Source: Planctomycetes bacterium GWF2_42_9 (GTDB lineage Bacteria > Planctomycetota > Phycisphaerae > Sedimentisphaerales > UBA12454). Taken from it: DNA of 35,917 nt. A program made the translations under genes and the position numbers. The stretch covers positions 1,129-37,045 of the forward strand of contig MHYA01000143.1 in the NCBI GenBank assembly GCA_001825675.1, given 5' to 3'. Position 1 is the first letter of the stretch, and every line of letters starts with the position of its first letter. Positions 1 through 7,682 of the stretch are shown piece by piece. The notes beneath the pieces were generated by a model that had not been told where the DNA came from, did not search any database, and saw only the letters and a program-made list of their open reading frames with translations.

Positions 1-332
1 TAAATACTCTGTTGCACACTTTTACCCAAACAGAGCAAATCATATATCTTTTCATTCGTGCGGATTAATCCATCCAGTGGCTCATCTTTGAGCGAGGCAA
101 TTGCGGAAGCGATATTTGCCTCACTGAATTCATGCTGTTCACCTTTAAAATATATTTTGTTTATTTTACGAAGCTGATTTTCTAGTACTCCATCCAGCAG
201 CACTGCTGATAGCTTGCCACCTCGGAGTTTTATTGCTTCGTCTGGCGGGATATATTCGTATCCTAATTTCATTAACAACTGCAACGCCGGTATCTGCGAT
301 ATATGGTCTTCTCTCATTTGTGGAGTAGTCAT
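1..332 (-). CDS. hsdR: Type I restriction enzyme R subunit HsdR, N-terminal part (runs off the left edge)
   Basis: HsdR is the ATP-dependent translocase and nuclease subunit of type I restriction enzymes. Only about 110 residues are visible, from ATG at 332. They match the family N-terminus: a start like MTTPQMREDHISQIPALQLL, then the segment with KINKIYFKGEQHEFSEANI, and LDGLIRTNEKIYDLLCLGKS just before the edge. This region precedes the PD-(D/E)xK nuclease domain, which is outside the window along with the helicase motifs. It is the last visible gene of the operon, 17 bases after the stop of the 501-residue gene. Whether HsdR is intact cannot be judged here. Confidence 0.9.
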   Translation of the reverse strand, partial: MTTPQMREDHISQIPALQLLMKLGYEYIPPDEAIKLRGGKLSAVLLDGVLENQLRKINKIYFKGEQHEFSEANIASAIASLKDEPLDGLIRTNEKIYDLLCLGKSVQQSI

Positions 333-349
333 AAATATTCTCTTACATT

Positions 350-1855
350 TTAAGTTAAATAGTCTCGTACAGTACAATCTATTCCATTTAATATTAGCAC
401 CTCTGCAAAGGCCTCCGCACCAGCCTTTGCTTTGTCACGAGATTGTGTTTTAGAGTTTATAAAAATCGCAAACCCCGATGAATATTCTGTTTCTCCAAAC
501 TTGTTCTTTTTCAACCATCGAGCAAAACTGCTCCTTGCATCTGGTAAAAGCACATACGCTCCGCCACATAAACCATCAGAAATAGTTTCTTGCTCCACAA
601 TCATCGGGGTTGGAACACAAATTGATATGGCTCTATTTGATAGGTCGATAGCCAAATCATATATCTTTTGCCATCTCTCGAATTTAGGTAACCTATCATC
701 TATAATCGGAGGTACAATTGGTTTTGAAAGGTTCGCCTTGTTATCGGAATCAGGCATTGCACTTGTTAATTTGATTTTTTCATTTTGAACTAACCAGCAC
801 ACTTTAACGGATTTGATTTTTTTGTTTCTGCCAATCACCGGTAAATACATTTCATATCTTATCCCATATTCGTCTATTTTGTCGATTTTCCGAGCGACAC
901 TATTTTTTATTCCGTAATAAAATTGAGCCAGCAAGAACCGCCAATCATCTTTATAGATGCCAAGTTGCTCATTAAAAAAGTTTGCTTTTCCGCCACCTTT
1001 CCGGTGCTTTTCATTTAGGAGATATTCAACAAATTTCTTTTTATCCAATATGAATGTATGAATGCCTTCTGACAAAGGTGCTACAAGATTTAAATCAATA
1101 TTTCTCTTACTGCCACGTAGCAGCTCTAATACGTTTTGATGTTCGGTCAACGTTCCTTTCGCCTCATATACCTTCAATGTTTTTTTGCCAGACAATGATT
1201 GCTGGTGGCACTTCGACACATCAGGAATATTTTTCCGGTAATCTTCAGTTGGTAGGATAATTATATTATCAGGATATTGTTTCTTAAAATCAGCTAACCA
1301 AAAACTATTATTCCCAACTCCCTCTGTATTTTCAAAATACACTGTCCTATTTTTAAAATAGCAGAATTCAGGCAGTGAACGTAAACACTTGTCATATTGA
1401 ACTATATTGCCTAAATCAATTTCCAGTACGCCATAATATGCAAGATTAGCTTTTAATCTGTTATCAATTTTAATAGCTGTCGCTCTATCCAAAGTCGGGA
1501 AAGTTATACAACAAGTGTTATGTTTAAGGAGGCCATCCAAAATTATTTTTGTATCAATAGAGCTCCATTGTTGGCCTATCTCTTCAGCAAATCGAACTAC
1601 TAAAGACATGTGCATGTGTTTGTCAAATTTATATGTGCTATTATTTTTAAATTTTGAAATATTGATTTCTGAAATCTTGTGACTGTCTCCGGGAAGAAAT
1701 ATATCTCCCCAGTGAATGCGAGAGCGCACTTTAGACTCAGCATCAGATTCAAATAATGACAAGAAAACCTGATTCAGAATCGGATAGCCATAGATGCTTC
1801 TTAAGCATTTATGGTCTGCATTGAATATAAATGCGTATGGGCTAAGTGCTGTCAT
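350..1855 (-). CDS. Unknown protein with a central DUF6883-like domain, inside the restriction operon
   Basis: This is a 501-residue soluble protein with no signal peptide or membrane segment. Residues about 268-367 resemble DUF6883: a leader of the form LLNEKHRKGGGKANFF, a WRFLLAQF helix, then GIRYEMYLPV and a KVCWLVQNEKIKLTSAMP strand. That family is known mainly from uncharacterised and toxin-like proteins, and its activity is not settled. I recognise neither the first ~230 residues nor the last ~120 (residues 385-501, with LCGGAYVLLPDARSSFARWL), so this is probably a three-part protein. The start ATG lies one base after the hsdS stop (TGAAATG), which implies co-translation. Sitting between hsdS and hsdR, it may be an accessory effector or regulator of the restriction system; that role is inference from position only. 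Confidence 0.7.
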   Translation of the reverse strand: MTALSPYAFIFNADHKCLRSIYGYPILNQVFLSLFESDAESKVRSRIHWGDIFLPGDSHKISEINISKFKNNSTYKFDKHMHMSLVVRFAEEIGQQWSSIDTKIILDGLLKHNTCCITFPTLDRATAIKIDNRLKANLAYYGVLEIDLGNIVQYDKCLRSLPEFCYFKNRTVYFENTEGVGNNSFWLADFKKQYPDNIIILPTEDYRKNIPDVSKCHQQSLSGKKTLKVYEAKGTLTEHQNVLELLRGSKRNIDLNLVAPLSEGIHTFILDKKKFVEYLLNEKHRKGGGKANFFNEQLGIYKDDWRFLLAQFYYGIKNSVARKIDKIDEYGIRYEMYLPVIGRNKKIKSVKVCWLVQNEKIKLTSAMPDSDNKANLSKPIVPPIIDDRLPKFERWQKIYDLAIDLSNRAISICVPTPMIVEQETISDGLCGGAYVLLPDARSSFARWLKKNKFGETEYSSGFAIFINSKTQSRDKAKAGAEAFAEVLILNGIDCTVRDYLT

Positions 1856-1856
1856 T

Positions 1857-3029
1857 TCAGATTTTCACTCTAATTTCGCCAGTTAGTAACTTTTGCATTA
1901 AGCCTTTTTTTTGCTGCTTGAGAAGTTCGAGTTTTTCTTTTAGCTGATATATTTCCTTATCCGCTGTATTTAAAACAGATGCGATTTTTTGTTGTTCTTC
2001 TATGTTTGGAATGTTTAGTTGTATATTGAGAAAATCACTCTTATTTAAAACTCTGTTTCTGCCGGCGCCGCCCGGGGAAACCAAACCCAAATCAAACACA
2101 AAACGTTTTTGCTGTATAACATGTTTCATATAGGCGGGCAGCATCTTGTCTAATTTGAACATATAGGTTGGAAAACGATGAGAAACCAAGCCACCATCAT
2201 CATTGCTTGAGGCAATTGCAACAGCGCCTTCCCACGCAAAAGTGATATTAACTATGAGGTCGTTTTCCTTTACCTCATAAAGTTCATCTAATGCAATGTC
2301 TTCTGGCTCAAAATCACATTTATGAAAAATACCCTTACCATGACTTCTAATGCCTAAAGATAAGAAAGCTTCATTAGGCTTGCTTGTAGCACGAATAGTT
2401 GGGATGAGAAATATTTTGAGTTTTGTCAATTTCCATCGGTGATTTTTGAATTTCTTAAATCTTTTCTTTCCAGTAAGAAGTTGCTGTGCCATGCCTTTTT
2501 TGAGCTTTTCTTTAGCGGTTATCAGCTTACCAAGTGTCTCAATCGTCTCATCACATTGGCTTAAAACTCTCTCTATCTTTGTTTGCTCTGCCAGAGAGGG
2601 TAAGGCGGTGTCGATTGATAAAATAGTAGAAGAAGATAAACTTGGCACACCCGATGCCTCGTTATACCGTCGCCAATTAATTGCACTAAAAACATAGTAA
2701 AAAAACTTCGCAGAATTTCCGTTTTTAAGTGCGGTATAAAACAAAGTGTCAACAGTCCAAAACGGAGAAGCCATGTACTGAGGTTTATCTATAGTGCCTT
2801 TTCTTCCAATCAAAACAGAAGGTTTGTCAAATAGAAAAGAATTTGTCCTACCAATGATGCCTCCAGACCCAAGTATAGGGTAAGCACCATCACGAACTTC
2901 AATGGTTTTCCGAGGTTTACCATGCTTAATGGTCAAGCATTGTTTAAGAGGCACACACGCCCAATCATTTGGAATCCATCCGACTTTAGTATGTTTATAT
3001 CCGAGGCGATTTTTATTTCGGTCTATCAT
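1857..3029 (-). CDS. hsdS: Type I restriction-modification specificity subunit HsdS (two target-recognition domains)
   Basis: HsdS gives the HsdM/HsdR complex its DNA target. The 390-residue product has the usual layout: a first target-recognition domain opening with GWIPNDWACVPL, a first conserved helical region ending KKGMAQQLLTGKKRF, a second recognition domain, and a second conserved helix ending KKGLMQKLLTGEIRVKI. The paired QQLLTGK/QKLLTGE endings are typical of full-length HsdS. The start is ATG at 3029, which overlaps the upstream stop as ATGA and has GGGGAAGG five bases before it. A longer reading from TTG at 3044 is less likely. A second, half-size S-like protein is encoded upstream of hsdM. 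Confidence 0.93.
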   Translation of the reverse strand: MIDRNKNRLGYKHTKVGWIPNDWACVPLKQCLTIKHGKPRKTIEVRDGAYPILGSGGIIGRTNSFLFDKPSVLIGRKGTIDKPQYMASPFWTVDTLFYTALKNGNSAKFFYYVFSAINWRRYNEASGVPSLSSSTILSIDTALPSLAEQTKIERVLSQCDETIETLGKLITAKEKLKKGMAQQLLTGKKRFKKFKNHRWKLTKLKIFLIPTIRATSKPNEAFLSLGIRSHGKGIFHKCDFEPEDIALDELYEVKENDLIVNITFAWEGAVAIASSNDDGGLVSHRFPTYMFKLDKMLPAYMKHVIQQKRFVFDLGLVSPGGAGRNRVLNKSDFLNIQLNIPNIEEQQKIASVLNTADKEIYQLKEKLELLKQQKKGLMQKLLTGEIRVKI

Positions 3030-4114
3030 AGTTGCCTTCCCCAAGGATTGACCTGTCTTGCATCATAAAGATAAACCTGTGTTTTGTTTCGCTTCTTTGG
3101 ATGGTTATTGTTATATAATTTGATGTCATCACTAAGAGAAGATAGAGATTTCGCATCATCTTCACCAAATACCCCTGCATATATATTGCTAAAACTACCT
3201 TCGATAATAGCCTTCCTGATATGTTCGTCATTACTTTTTAAGGCCGTACCGAAAATTACCAAATCGCCCCCTTGTTTTGTTAATGATTTATAACAATGAT
3301 TCAAATAATAGTTATGTCGTATCTTTTCCAGTTTATCTTTACTGTGACCTTCGGATATAAAAATTGGATAAATCCCTCTCACCAGATTTTCGAAAATCTG
3401 TTTTTTTAATATTTTATCTGTTCTGCAAAAAGTCAGTTTAATCGCTTCTGTATTATGGTCATATAGATGCAACCCGCCGTGCAAAAACATTAAATCGTGA
3501 GTTGTGTCTTTGTAAACGACAAATTCATCAAGATAAGATTCATAATCGCAATCTGGGTTTTCAGGATCATAGCCGTTATCTTCCGCATTATCACCAAATC
3601 CATCAGAATAGCTCAAACCTCTGTTTTGCATAATGACCCAATAAGCTAGCAAATCATAATTTAAGGAGTATATCTTGTGAAAGTTGCGTAGAAAACTGGC
3701 ACAGGCTTTAGATTCCTCGTTTGTTATAGTTTTGCTGCTTTCGGGGTGATTATTTGTTATGGTATTAACGAGATGCTTTTTTAGATTTTTAATATCTCTC
3801 TCAAGCTGTTTTTTATCAAAATCAGGCTGGTATATTTTTATTAAATTTTTAAGACCATCCATATATCGAATTACTTTTTCAAAATCAGCAGTATTTAATT
3901 TTTGAAAGACCTTGTGAATATTAGAATTTCTGCTGATTATATTTTCATTCAATGCGGTTTCTAGAAGGTTTGTGTATGAAAATCGCTTGGCGTTATAAGC
4001 TACACTAAATCCATTACCCAATAAAAGGCATTTTTTAACTGCGGTTCTGTTGTTAGTTTGATGAGTGTTAATCTGTTTCAAAACATCATCAAATGCCAAT
4101 AATTCTAAGCTCAT
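3026..4114 (-). CDS. DUF4917 family protein (SIR2-like fold)
   Basis: The 362-residue product matches the DUF4917 family by several spaced motifs: CLLLGNGFSVAYN near the N-terminus (a Rossmann-like nucleotide-binding turn), TADFEKVIRYMDGL, IYSLNYDLLAYWVIMQ, FLHGGLHLYD, and GDLVIFGTALKSNDEHI. The GNGFS, NYDLL and LHG pattern is shared with SIR2-like NAD-consuming domains seen in defence systems. NAD hydrolysis here is inference and has not been shown for this gene. ATG at 4114 overlaps the hsdM stop as ATGA, with AAGGA nine bases upstream; an in-frame ATG at 4135 is less likely. It lies between hsdM and hsdS and overlaps both, so it is an integral member of this operon. Confidence 0.85.
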   Translation of the reverse strand: MSLELLAFDDVLKQINTHQTNNRTAVKKCLLLGNGFSVAYNAKRFSYTNLLETALNENIISRNSNIHKVFQKLNTADFEKVIRYMDGLKNLIKIYQPDFDKKQLERDIKNLKKHLVNTITNNHPESSKTITNEESKACASFLRNFHKIYSLNYDLLAYWVIMQNRGLSYSDGFGDNAEDNGYDPENPDCDYESYLDEFVVYKDTTHDLMFLHGGLHLYDHNTEAIKLTFCRTDKILKKQIFENLVRGIYPIFISEGHSKDKLEKIRHNYYLNHCYKSLTKQGGDLVIFGTALKSNDEHIRKAIIEGSFSNIYAGVFGEDDAKSLSSLSDDIKLYNNNHPKKRNKTQVYLYDARQVNPWGRQL

Positions 4115-5646
4115 AAACCCAGTTCCTTCATACATGCAGCCATTTTTTTATGCGTGTCAGCAAGTTGCTTTTCAAGCGTCTCAATTTCTTTCTGTATGGC
4201 CGAAATGTTAATTTCTTCTTCTGGCTCGAAGGTATCAACATATCTGGGAATATTCAGATTATAATCATTTTCAGCGATTTCTTTGTAACTCGCTCGATAC
4301 GAATATTTATTAATAGCTTTAAATTGTTTGAAAGTCTTGACGATTTTTCCAATGTCTTCGTCACGAAGTTTATTTTGCTTTTTGGCATCTCCATAATCTT
4401 TGCTTGCATCAATGAAGAGAACATCTTTCGTTTTCTTGCCTTTATTGAAAATAATAATTGCCGCGGGAATACCAGTACCAAAGAAGAGATTTGCGGGCAA
4501 GCCGACCACCAGCTCGATAAGATTTTCTTCAATAAGTCTTTTTCTTATTTTACCTTCACTACCGCCCCTGAATAACACGCCATGAGGCACAATGACACCT
4601 ACTTTACCGTCATCTGCAACCGCAGTTTCAAGCATGTGTGTAATAAAAGCATAATCGCCTTTGCTTTTCGGTGGCACTCCTCTATAAAAACGATTGAACA
4701 CATCATGCTCGGCAGTATCAGCACCCCATTTATCTAATGAGAAAGGAGGGTTAGCGGCGACTTTTTTAAATTTAAGAAGTGTCTGGCTGTCTTCAAGCAG
4801 TTTAGGATTTCTAATAGTGTCGCACCATTCTATGCGTGCGCTGTCCATGCCATGCAAGAACATATTCATTTTACACAATGCCCATGTTGAGCCATTAAGC
4901 TCTTGTCCAAATAGAGAAAAGTTACTTGAGCCAATTTCTTTGGCAATCTGAATAAGCAATGAACCTGAGCCACAAGCAGGGTCACATATAGTATCCCCTT
5001 CTTTAGGGTCGAGTAATTTGGCAAGAAGCGTTGCTACCTCTTTCGGAGTGTAAAACTCTCCACCCTTTTTGCCAGCATCACTTGCAAAATGCGCAATAAG
5101 ATATTCATAAGCATCACCAATTACATCTGTGTTTTCCAGATGCGAAGGTCGGAGGTTTAACAGTTTGTCATTAAAATCATCAAGGAGCGTTTGAAGCCTG
5201 CGATTACGTTCTTTGGTCTGACCAAGATTTGCTTCACTATTGAAATCGATATTACGAAAAACACCTTCGAGTTTTTCTTTATTTGCATCCTCAATACCTT
5301 CAAGAGCAACGTTAATTATTTCACCAAGATTAGGCCGCTCTCTGCGTTCATAAATACTATCAAAATCAGCAGAGAAGGATTCAATTATATCACCCTTGCT
5401 ATTTCTAAGATGAACTTCTGGTATTCTAAAACGCTCTCGCTCCAACTTCCTTCTAATAAGCTCTGGATTATTCCTATTTTTATTTGTTATTTCCTCTTTC
5501 TTGTCCTTCCATATATCGCTCATATATTTAACAAAGAGCATCACAAGGATATAGTCTTTATACTGAGAAGGGTCAATAGTTCCACGAAATGTATCGCAAG
5601 CCCGCCATACAATATTATTAATTTCTTCTTTATTAACCTTGGCCAT
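4111..5646 (-). CDS. hsdM: Type I restriction-modification DNA methyltransferase subunit HsdM
   Basis: HsdM transfers a methyl group from S-adenosylmethionine to adenine in the target site and forms the core complex with HsdS. The 511-residue protein has the HsdM N-terminal helical domain, the linker motif GGEFYTPKEV near residue 195, the SAM-binding motif I DPACGSGSLL near residue 222, and the catalytic motif IV NPPFS near residue 299. Length is normal for the family. ATG at 5646 gives the usual MAKVNKEEINN start; a longer reading from 5679 would overlap the upstream gene. The stop of the half-size S gene is seven bases upstream, and the downstream DUF4917 gene overlaps as ATGA. All key motifs are intact. 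Confidence 0.97.
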   Translation of the reverse strand: MAKVNKEEINNIVWRACDTFRGTIDPSQYKDYILVMLFVKYMSDIWKDKKEEITNKNRNNPELIRRKLERERFRIPEVHLRNSKGDIIESFSADFDSIYERRERPNLGEIINVALEGIEDANKEKLEGVFRNIDFNSEANLGQTKERNRRLQTLLDDFNDKLLNLRPSHLENTDVIGDAYEYLIAHFASDAGKKGGEFYTPKEVATLLAKLLDPKEGDTICDPACGSGSLLIQIAKEIGSSNFSLFGQELNGSTWALCKMNMFLHGMDSARIEWCDTIRNPKLLEDSQTLLKFKKVAANPPFSLDKWGADTAEHDVFNRFYRGVPPKSKGDYAFITHMLETAVADDGKVGVIVPHGVLFRGGSEGKIRKRLIEENLIELVVGLPANLFFGTGIPAAIIIFNKGKKTKDVLFIDASKDYGDAKKQNKLRDEDIGKIVKTFKQFKAINKYSYRASYKEIAENDYNLNIPRYVDTFEPEEEINISAIQKEIETLEKQLADTHKKMAACMKELGL

Positions 5647-5653
5647 ATTACTT

Positions 5654-6232
5654 TTACTCCAGTTTCGAGTTAATTGCATTTAATGAAATTGCATTTATAA
5701 GTTTTTTACGTTTATCTTGAATCAGATTGTTTAGTCGTGAATCTTGGTCAGCCAGTTTTGCCAACTCTATAACTTTTCTTTGTATATCAGTTGAGGGAAC
5801 TGATACTGTAAGCTCCTGAAAATCTGATTTTAGAATCAGAGGAATATGTGAACCTTTGATGTATGAACTCAAATCATTCTGAAACTTATCACTATTGAGA
5901 TACCATGCCAAATACTCAGGAAGTATGCCCTTTGTCTTTAACCGCAGAATAAAAAAATAACCTGAGGCGATGGTATTCTTAAGATTAATCTGTATAGCTG
6001 TCGCGGTTAGCTTTTGACCTCTTGAAAGAAATAGCACATCGCCCGCAATGACTTGATACAGTTCAGGAGTTCTCTCTGGTGTTATTCTTTCAAGATTTGT
6101 AAAATCAGCGGGGTCTTTCTTAAAATCCTTTATTTGGATAATTGCATAGGGACCGTCCGGTTCAGGTTGCACCCGGCCAGCAATCTGATAACCATTCCGT
6201 ATTTCGAGAATGTCTTTCAATTTAGCTATCAT
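5654..6232 (-). CDS. Half-size HsdS-like protein (single target-recognition domain)
   Basis: This 192-residue protein looks like one half of HsdS: a single recognition domain (LKDILEIRNGYQIAGRVQ, then ISGDVLF-like IAGDVLFLSRG and SGYFFILRLK) and one helical region near the C-terminus (STDIQRKVIELAKLADQ, then a lysine-rich helix). It has no second domain or second conserved region, yet the reading frame is clean with its own AAAGG ribosome site seven bases before ATG, so it is not obviously a truncated relic. Single-domain S proteins are found just upstream of hsdM in other type I operons. It may form a homodimer giving a second specificity, or modulate assembly. Which of these applies cannot be read from sequence. 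Confidence 0.85.
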   Translation of the reverse strand: MIAKLKDILEIRNGYQIAGRVQPEPDGPYAIIQIKDFKKDPADFTNLERITPERTPELYQVIAGDVLFLSRGQKLTATAIQINLKNTIASGYFFILRLKTKGILPEYLAWYLNSDKFQNDLSSYIKGSHIPLILKSDFQELTVSVPSTDIQRKVIELAKLADQDSRLNNLIQDKRKKLINAISLNAINSKLE

Positions 6233-6249
6233 GCTTTACCTTTATTTAA

Positions 6250-6281
6250 ATTATGGGGGACGCTATGTGCGCCCCCATAAT
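6250..6281 (-). terminator. Strong hairpin between the GIY-YIG-like gene and the hsd genes
   Basis: A perfect 10-bp stem (ATTATGGGGG at 6250-6259 with CCCCCATAAT at 6272-6281) encloses a 12-base loop that can itself pair CGC with GCG. On the minus strand it is followed by TTTAAATAAA, a weak U-rich tail. It lies in the 60-base gap between the small leading gene and the half-size hsdS. It could be a partial terminator or attenuator that separates expression of the first gene from the restriction genes. Confidence 0.5.
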
Positions 6282-6292
6282 CACTGAAGCAA

Positions 6293-6568
6293 CTACTCTC
6301 TTGTGTGGTTGCCAACCTTATAGACATAGACAAATCTGGTAGTTGAATCACCACCACCGTCGTCACCTTTACAGCCTTTTGCAAGGAAGTGTTTTTCAAC
6401 CTGCCTTGCAACTGTATCGGTGCCAAAATCTTTATATTTCCACCAATCTGTTTTCTCATTTACTCCGTGGCCATTAAATAATCGGTCACGTGGGTTTGAA
6501 GCTATACCGCAATAAAATTCGGAATAGTAACCGGCATGTTGCCCAATAAAGTTATCAATGTCCTGCAT
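6293..6568 (-). CDS. Small protein with GIY-YIG-like pattern, first gene of the restriction operon
   Basis: The 91-residue product contains YYSEFYCGIASNPRDRLFN followed by GHG, and later VARQVEKHFLAKG. This resembles the GIY-YIG nuclease core, in which an aromatic-G-I-x-x-NP-x-x-RL-x-x-H segment precedes a helix with a catalytic glutamate (here E of VEKHF). The protein is shorter than a typical GIY-YIG nuclease and the first half of the GIY signature is poor, so the assignment is tentative and it may be a nuclease-like binding protein. ATG at 6568 has AGGA seven bases upstream. It is separated from the next gene by 60 bases containing a strong hairpin, so it may be expressed at a different level. 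Confidence 0.6.
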   Translation of the reverse strand: MQDIDNFIGQHAGYYSEFYCGIASNPRDRLFNGHGVNEKTDWWKYKDFGTDTVARQVEKHFLAKGCKGDDGGGDSTTRFVYVYKVGNHTRE

Positions 6569-6592
6569 AAAATTTTCCTTTCAGAATTCACT

Positions 6593-6682
6593 AGATTGTC
6601 AACTGTTACACAAAAAACTCAAAAATCTACACGTTTAAGCCATAATGAGCCTCCTTTCTCAACATGGCTGCCTTGACAATCT
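6593..6682. promoter_or_regulatory. Inverted 10-mers flanking a minimal reading frame
   Basis: AGATTGTCAA at 6593-6602 is the exact reverse complement of TTGACAATCT at 6673-6682. The arms are 70 bases apart, and each contains TTGACA reading away from the operon start or into it. They could be a pair of operator half-sites or -35 elements of opposing promoters. I could not find a good -10 for either. Between them on the minus strand is AAAGGAGG followed seven bases later by ATG GCT TAA. The regulatory role is a guess from layout. Confidence 0.3.
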
Positions 6683-6758
6683 GTAATTTTCTGGGACAAT
6701 AACTTCAGAGAGGTTTTGTCTCATCAGGTTGTTAAAAGCGACCTCGTTGGCATTACTG

Positions 6759-6790
6759 GGCCTTGTGTTACAGCACAAGGCCATTTTTGT
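6759..6790 (+). terminator. Rho-independent-type hairpin, plus strand
   Basis: GGCCTTGTG (6759-6767) pairs perfectly with CACAAGGCC (6774-6782) around a six-base loop, followed by ATTTTTGT. The T-run is only on the plus-strand side. No annotated plus-strand gene lies upstream, so it may end a short untranslated RNA starting near 6700 or protect against readthrough toward the genes at 7007 onward. Confidence 0.55.
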
Positions 6791-7006
6791 ATAATTGATA
6801 CTTACATCAGAAGTGAATAATATCACGAAACCAAAATATGGCAAGCGATATTTTTTAATATGTATCGGCTATACTTGTATTGTTTTGCTGATAATGGCTC
6901 CTGTTTTTGCGTAAGCTCATGGAAAATAGGTACTTATGATAAATGTCGATTCCACGGAAAATTTTGGGAATTTTGCTTTTTCTTGGGGTTTTTAAAAGGA
7001 GGCAGT

Positions 7007-7612
7007 ATGGAACCGACAAATTTTGAAGAAGAATTGCCACTTCTTTTGCCCTCGGATAGCAACTTTCCGATGTATCCTTTCAAGGCGGGGACTTTGTCAA
7101 TATGGCATCAATCGCATAATGACTACCAAAGATACCATCTAACTGAGAGCGACCAAAAAATTATACAAGAAACAATTGGCTCTCCCTTCACGCTGCCAGA
7201 CCTGAGGGCATATCTGCTCAAAGAATGTAATGTTCAAGACCCGACAAATTACAGTATTCCTGATATCATAGCAGCTTTAAAGTCGGTAAAACCAAGAGAA
7301 AAGCGGCATGGGATTAGCAATAACCATTCTCAGGACTTTACTTCTGTGTTTTGGAATGGCATAAAATATCAATTTAGCAAAGGACACCAGGCAGAATCTG
7401 TTAAACTCCTTTGGGAAGAATGGGAAAAAGGCGGCCATACTTTAAGCGAAAAAACAATCGGGGAACAGATAGGTTCAAGTGCCAATAATTTCCGGTTGCT
7501 ACATGTTTTCCGCAATCATAATGGCCAAGGTACACACCCGGCTTGGGGCAAAATGATTATTTCATCCGGTCAGGGTGTTTTTCGCCTGAGTGATAATTCT
7601 GAAAAAGATTAA
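7007..7612 (+). CDS. Hypothetical protein of the integrative element
   Basis: I do not recognise this 201-residue protein. Translation should start at ATG 7007, which has AAAAGGAGG directly upstream; the longer open frame from 6860 is cysteine- and phenylalanine-rich noncoding sequence. The N-terminal part contains LPLLLPSDSNFPMYPFKAG and a helix-rich stretch FTLPDLRAYLLKECNV. The C-terminal 75 residues (FWNGIKYQFSKGHQAESVKLLWEEWEKGG, in pieces, then EKTIGEQIGSS and FRLLHVFRNHNG) have the helix spacing of a winged-helix domain. It could be a DNA-binding protein of the element. It is followed by a 255-base gap and then the sliding-clamp-like gene on the same strand. Confidence 0.7.
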   Translation: MEPTNFEEELPLLLPSDSNFPMYPFKAGTLSIWHQSHNDYQRYHLTESDQKIIQETIGSPFTLPDLRAYLLKECNVQDPTNYSIPDIIAALKSVKPREKRHGISNNHSQDFTSVFWNGIKYQFSKGHQAESVKLLWEEWEKGGHTLSEKTIGEQIGSSANNFRLLHVFRNHNGQGTHPAWGKMIISSGQGVFRLSDNSEKD

Positions 7613-7653
7613 CATCACAAAAAAATCACACTTTGCGCACCAGTTCCTACACA

Positions 7654-7682
7654 CATACTGCTGATATACTGACAGCAGTATG
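7654..7682. repeat. Perfect 10-bp inverted repeat
   Basis: CATACTGCTG (7654-7663) and CAGCAGTATG (7673-7682) pair perfectly around a nine-base spacer ATATACTGA. Neither side has a T-run, so it is unlikely to be a terminator. It lies 42 bases after the stop of the preceding gene and 185 bases before the sliding-clamp-like gene. A dyad operator or recombinase-accessory site is possible. The rest of the gap (7613-7867) shows nothing I can name. Confidence 0.5.

Larger units (their letters stand above)
6569..7006. other. Divergent intergenic region between the restriction operon and the plus-strand genes
   Basis: No convincing gene lies here. The region contains a 10-bp inverted repeat (6593-6602 with 6673-6682), a minimal ATG-GCT-TAA reading frame on the minus strand (6643-6635) with a perfect AAAGGAGG site, and a plus-strand hairpin with a T-rich tail (6759-6790). 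From 6791 to 7006 the sequence is AT-rich without a clear promoter. The ribosome site AAAAGGAGG at 6995-7003 belongs to the gene starting at 7007. A 61-codon minus-strand frame at 6659-6844 lacks a ribosome site and I do not call it. Confidence 0.5.

Noticed and set aside
6659-6844. 61-codon minus-strand open frame
   Set aside because: No ribosome site; it spans the plus-strand terminator hairpin.
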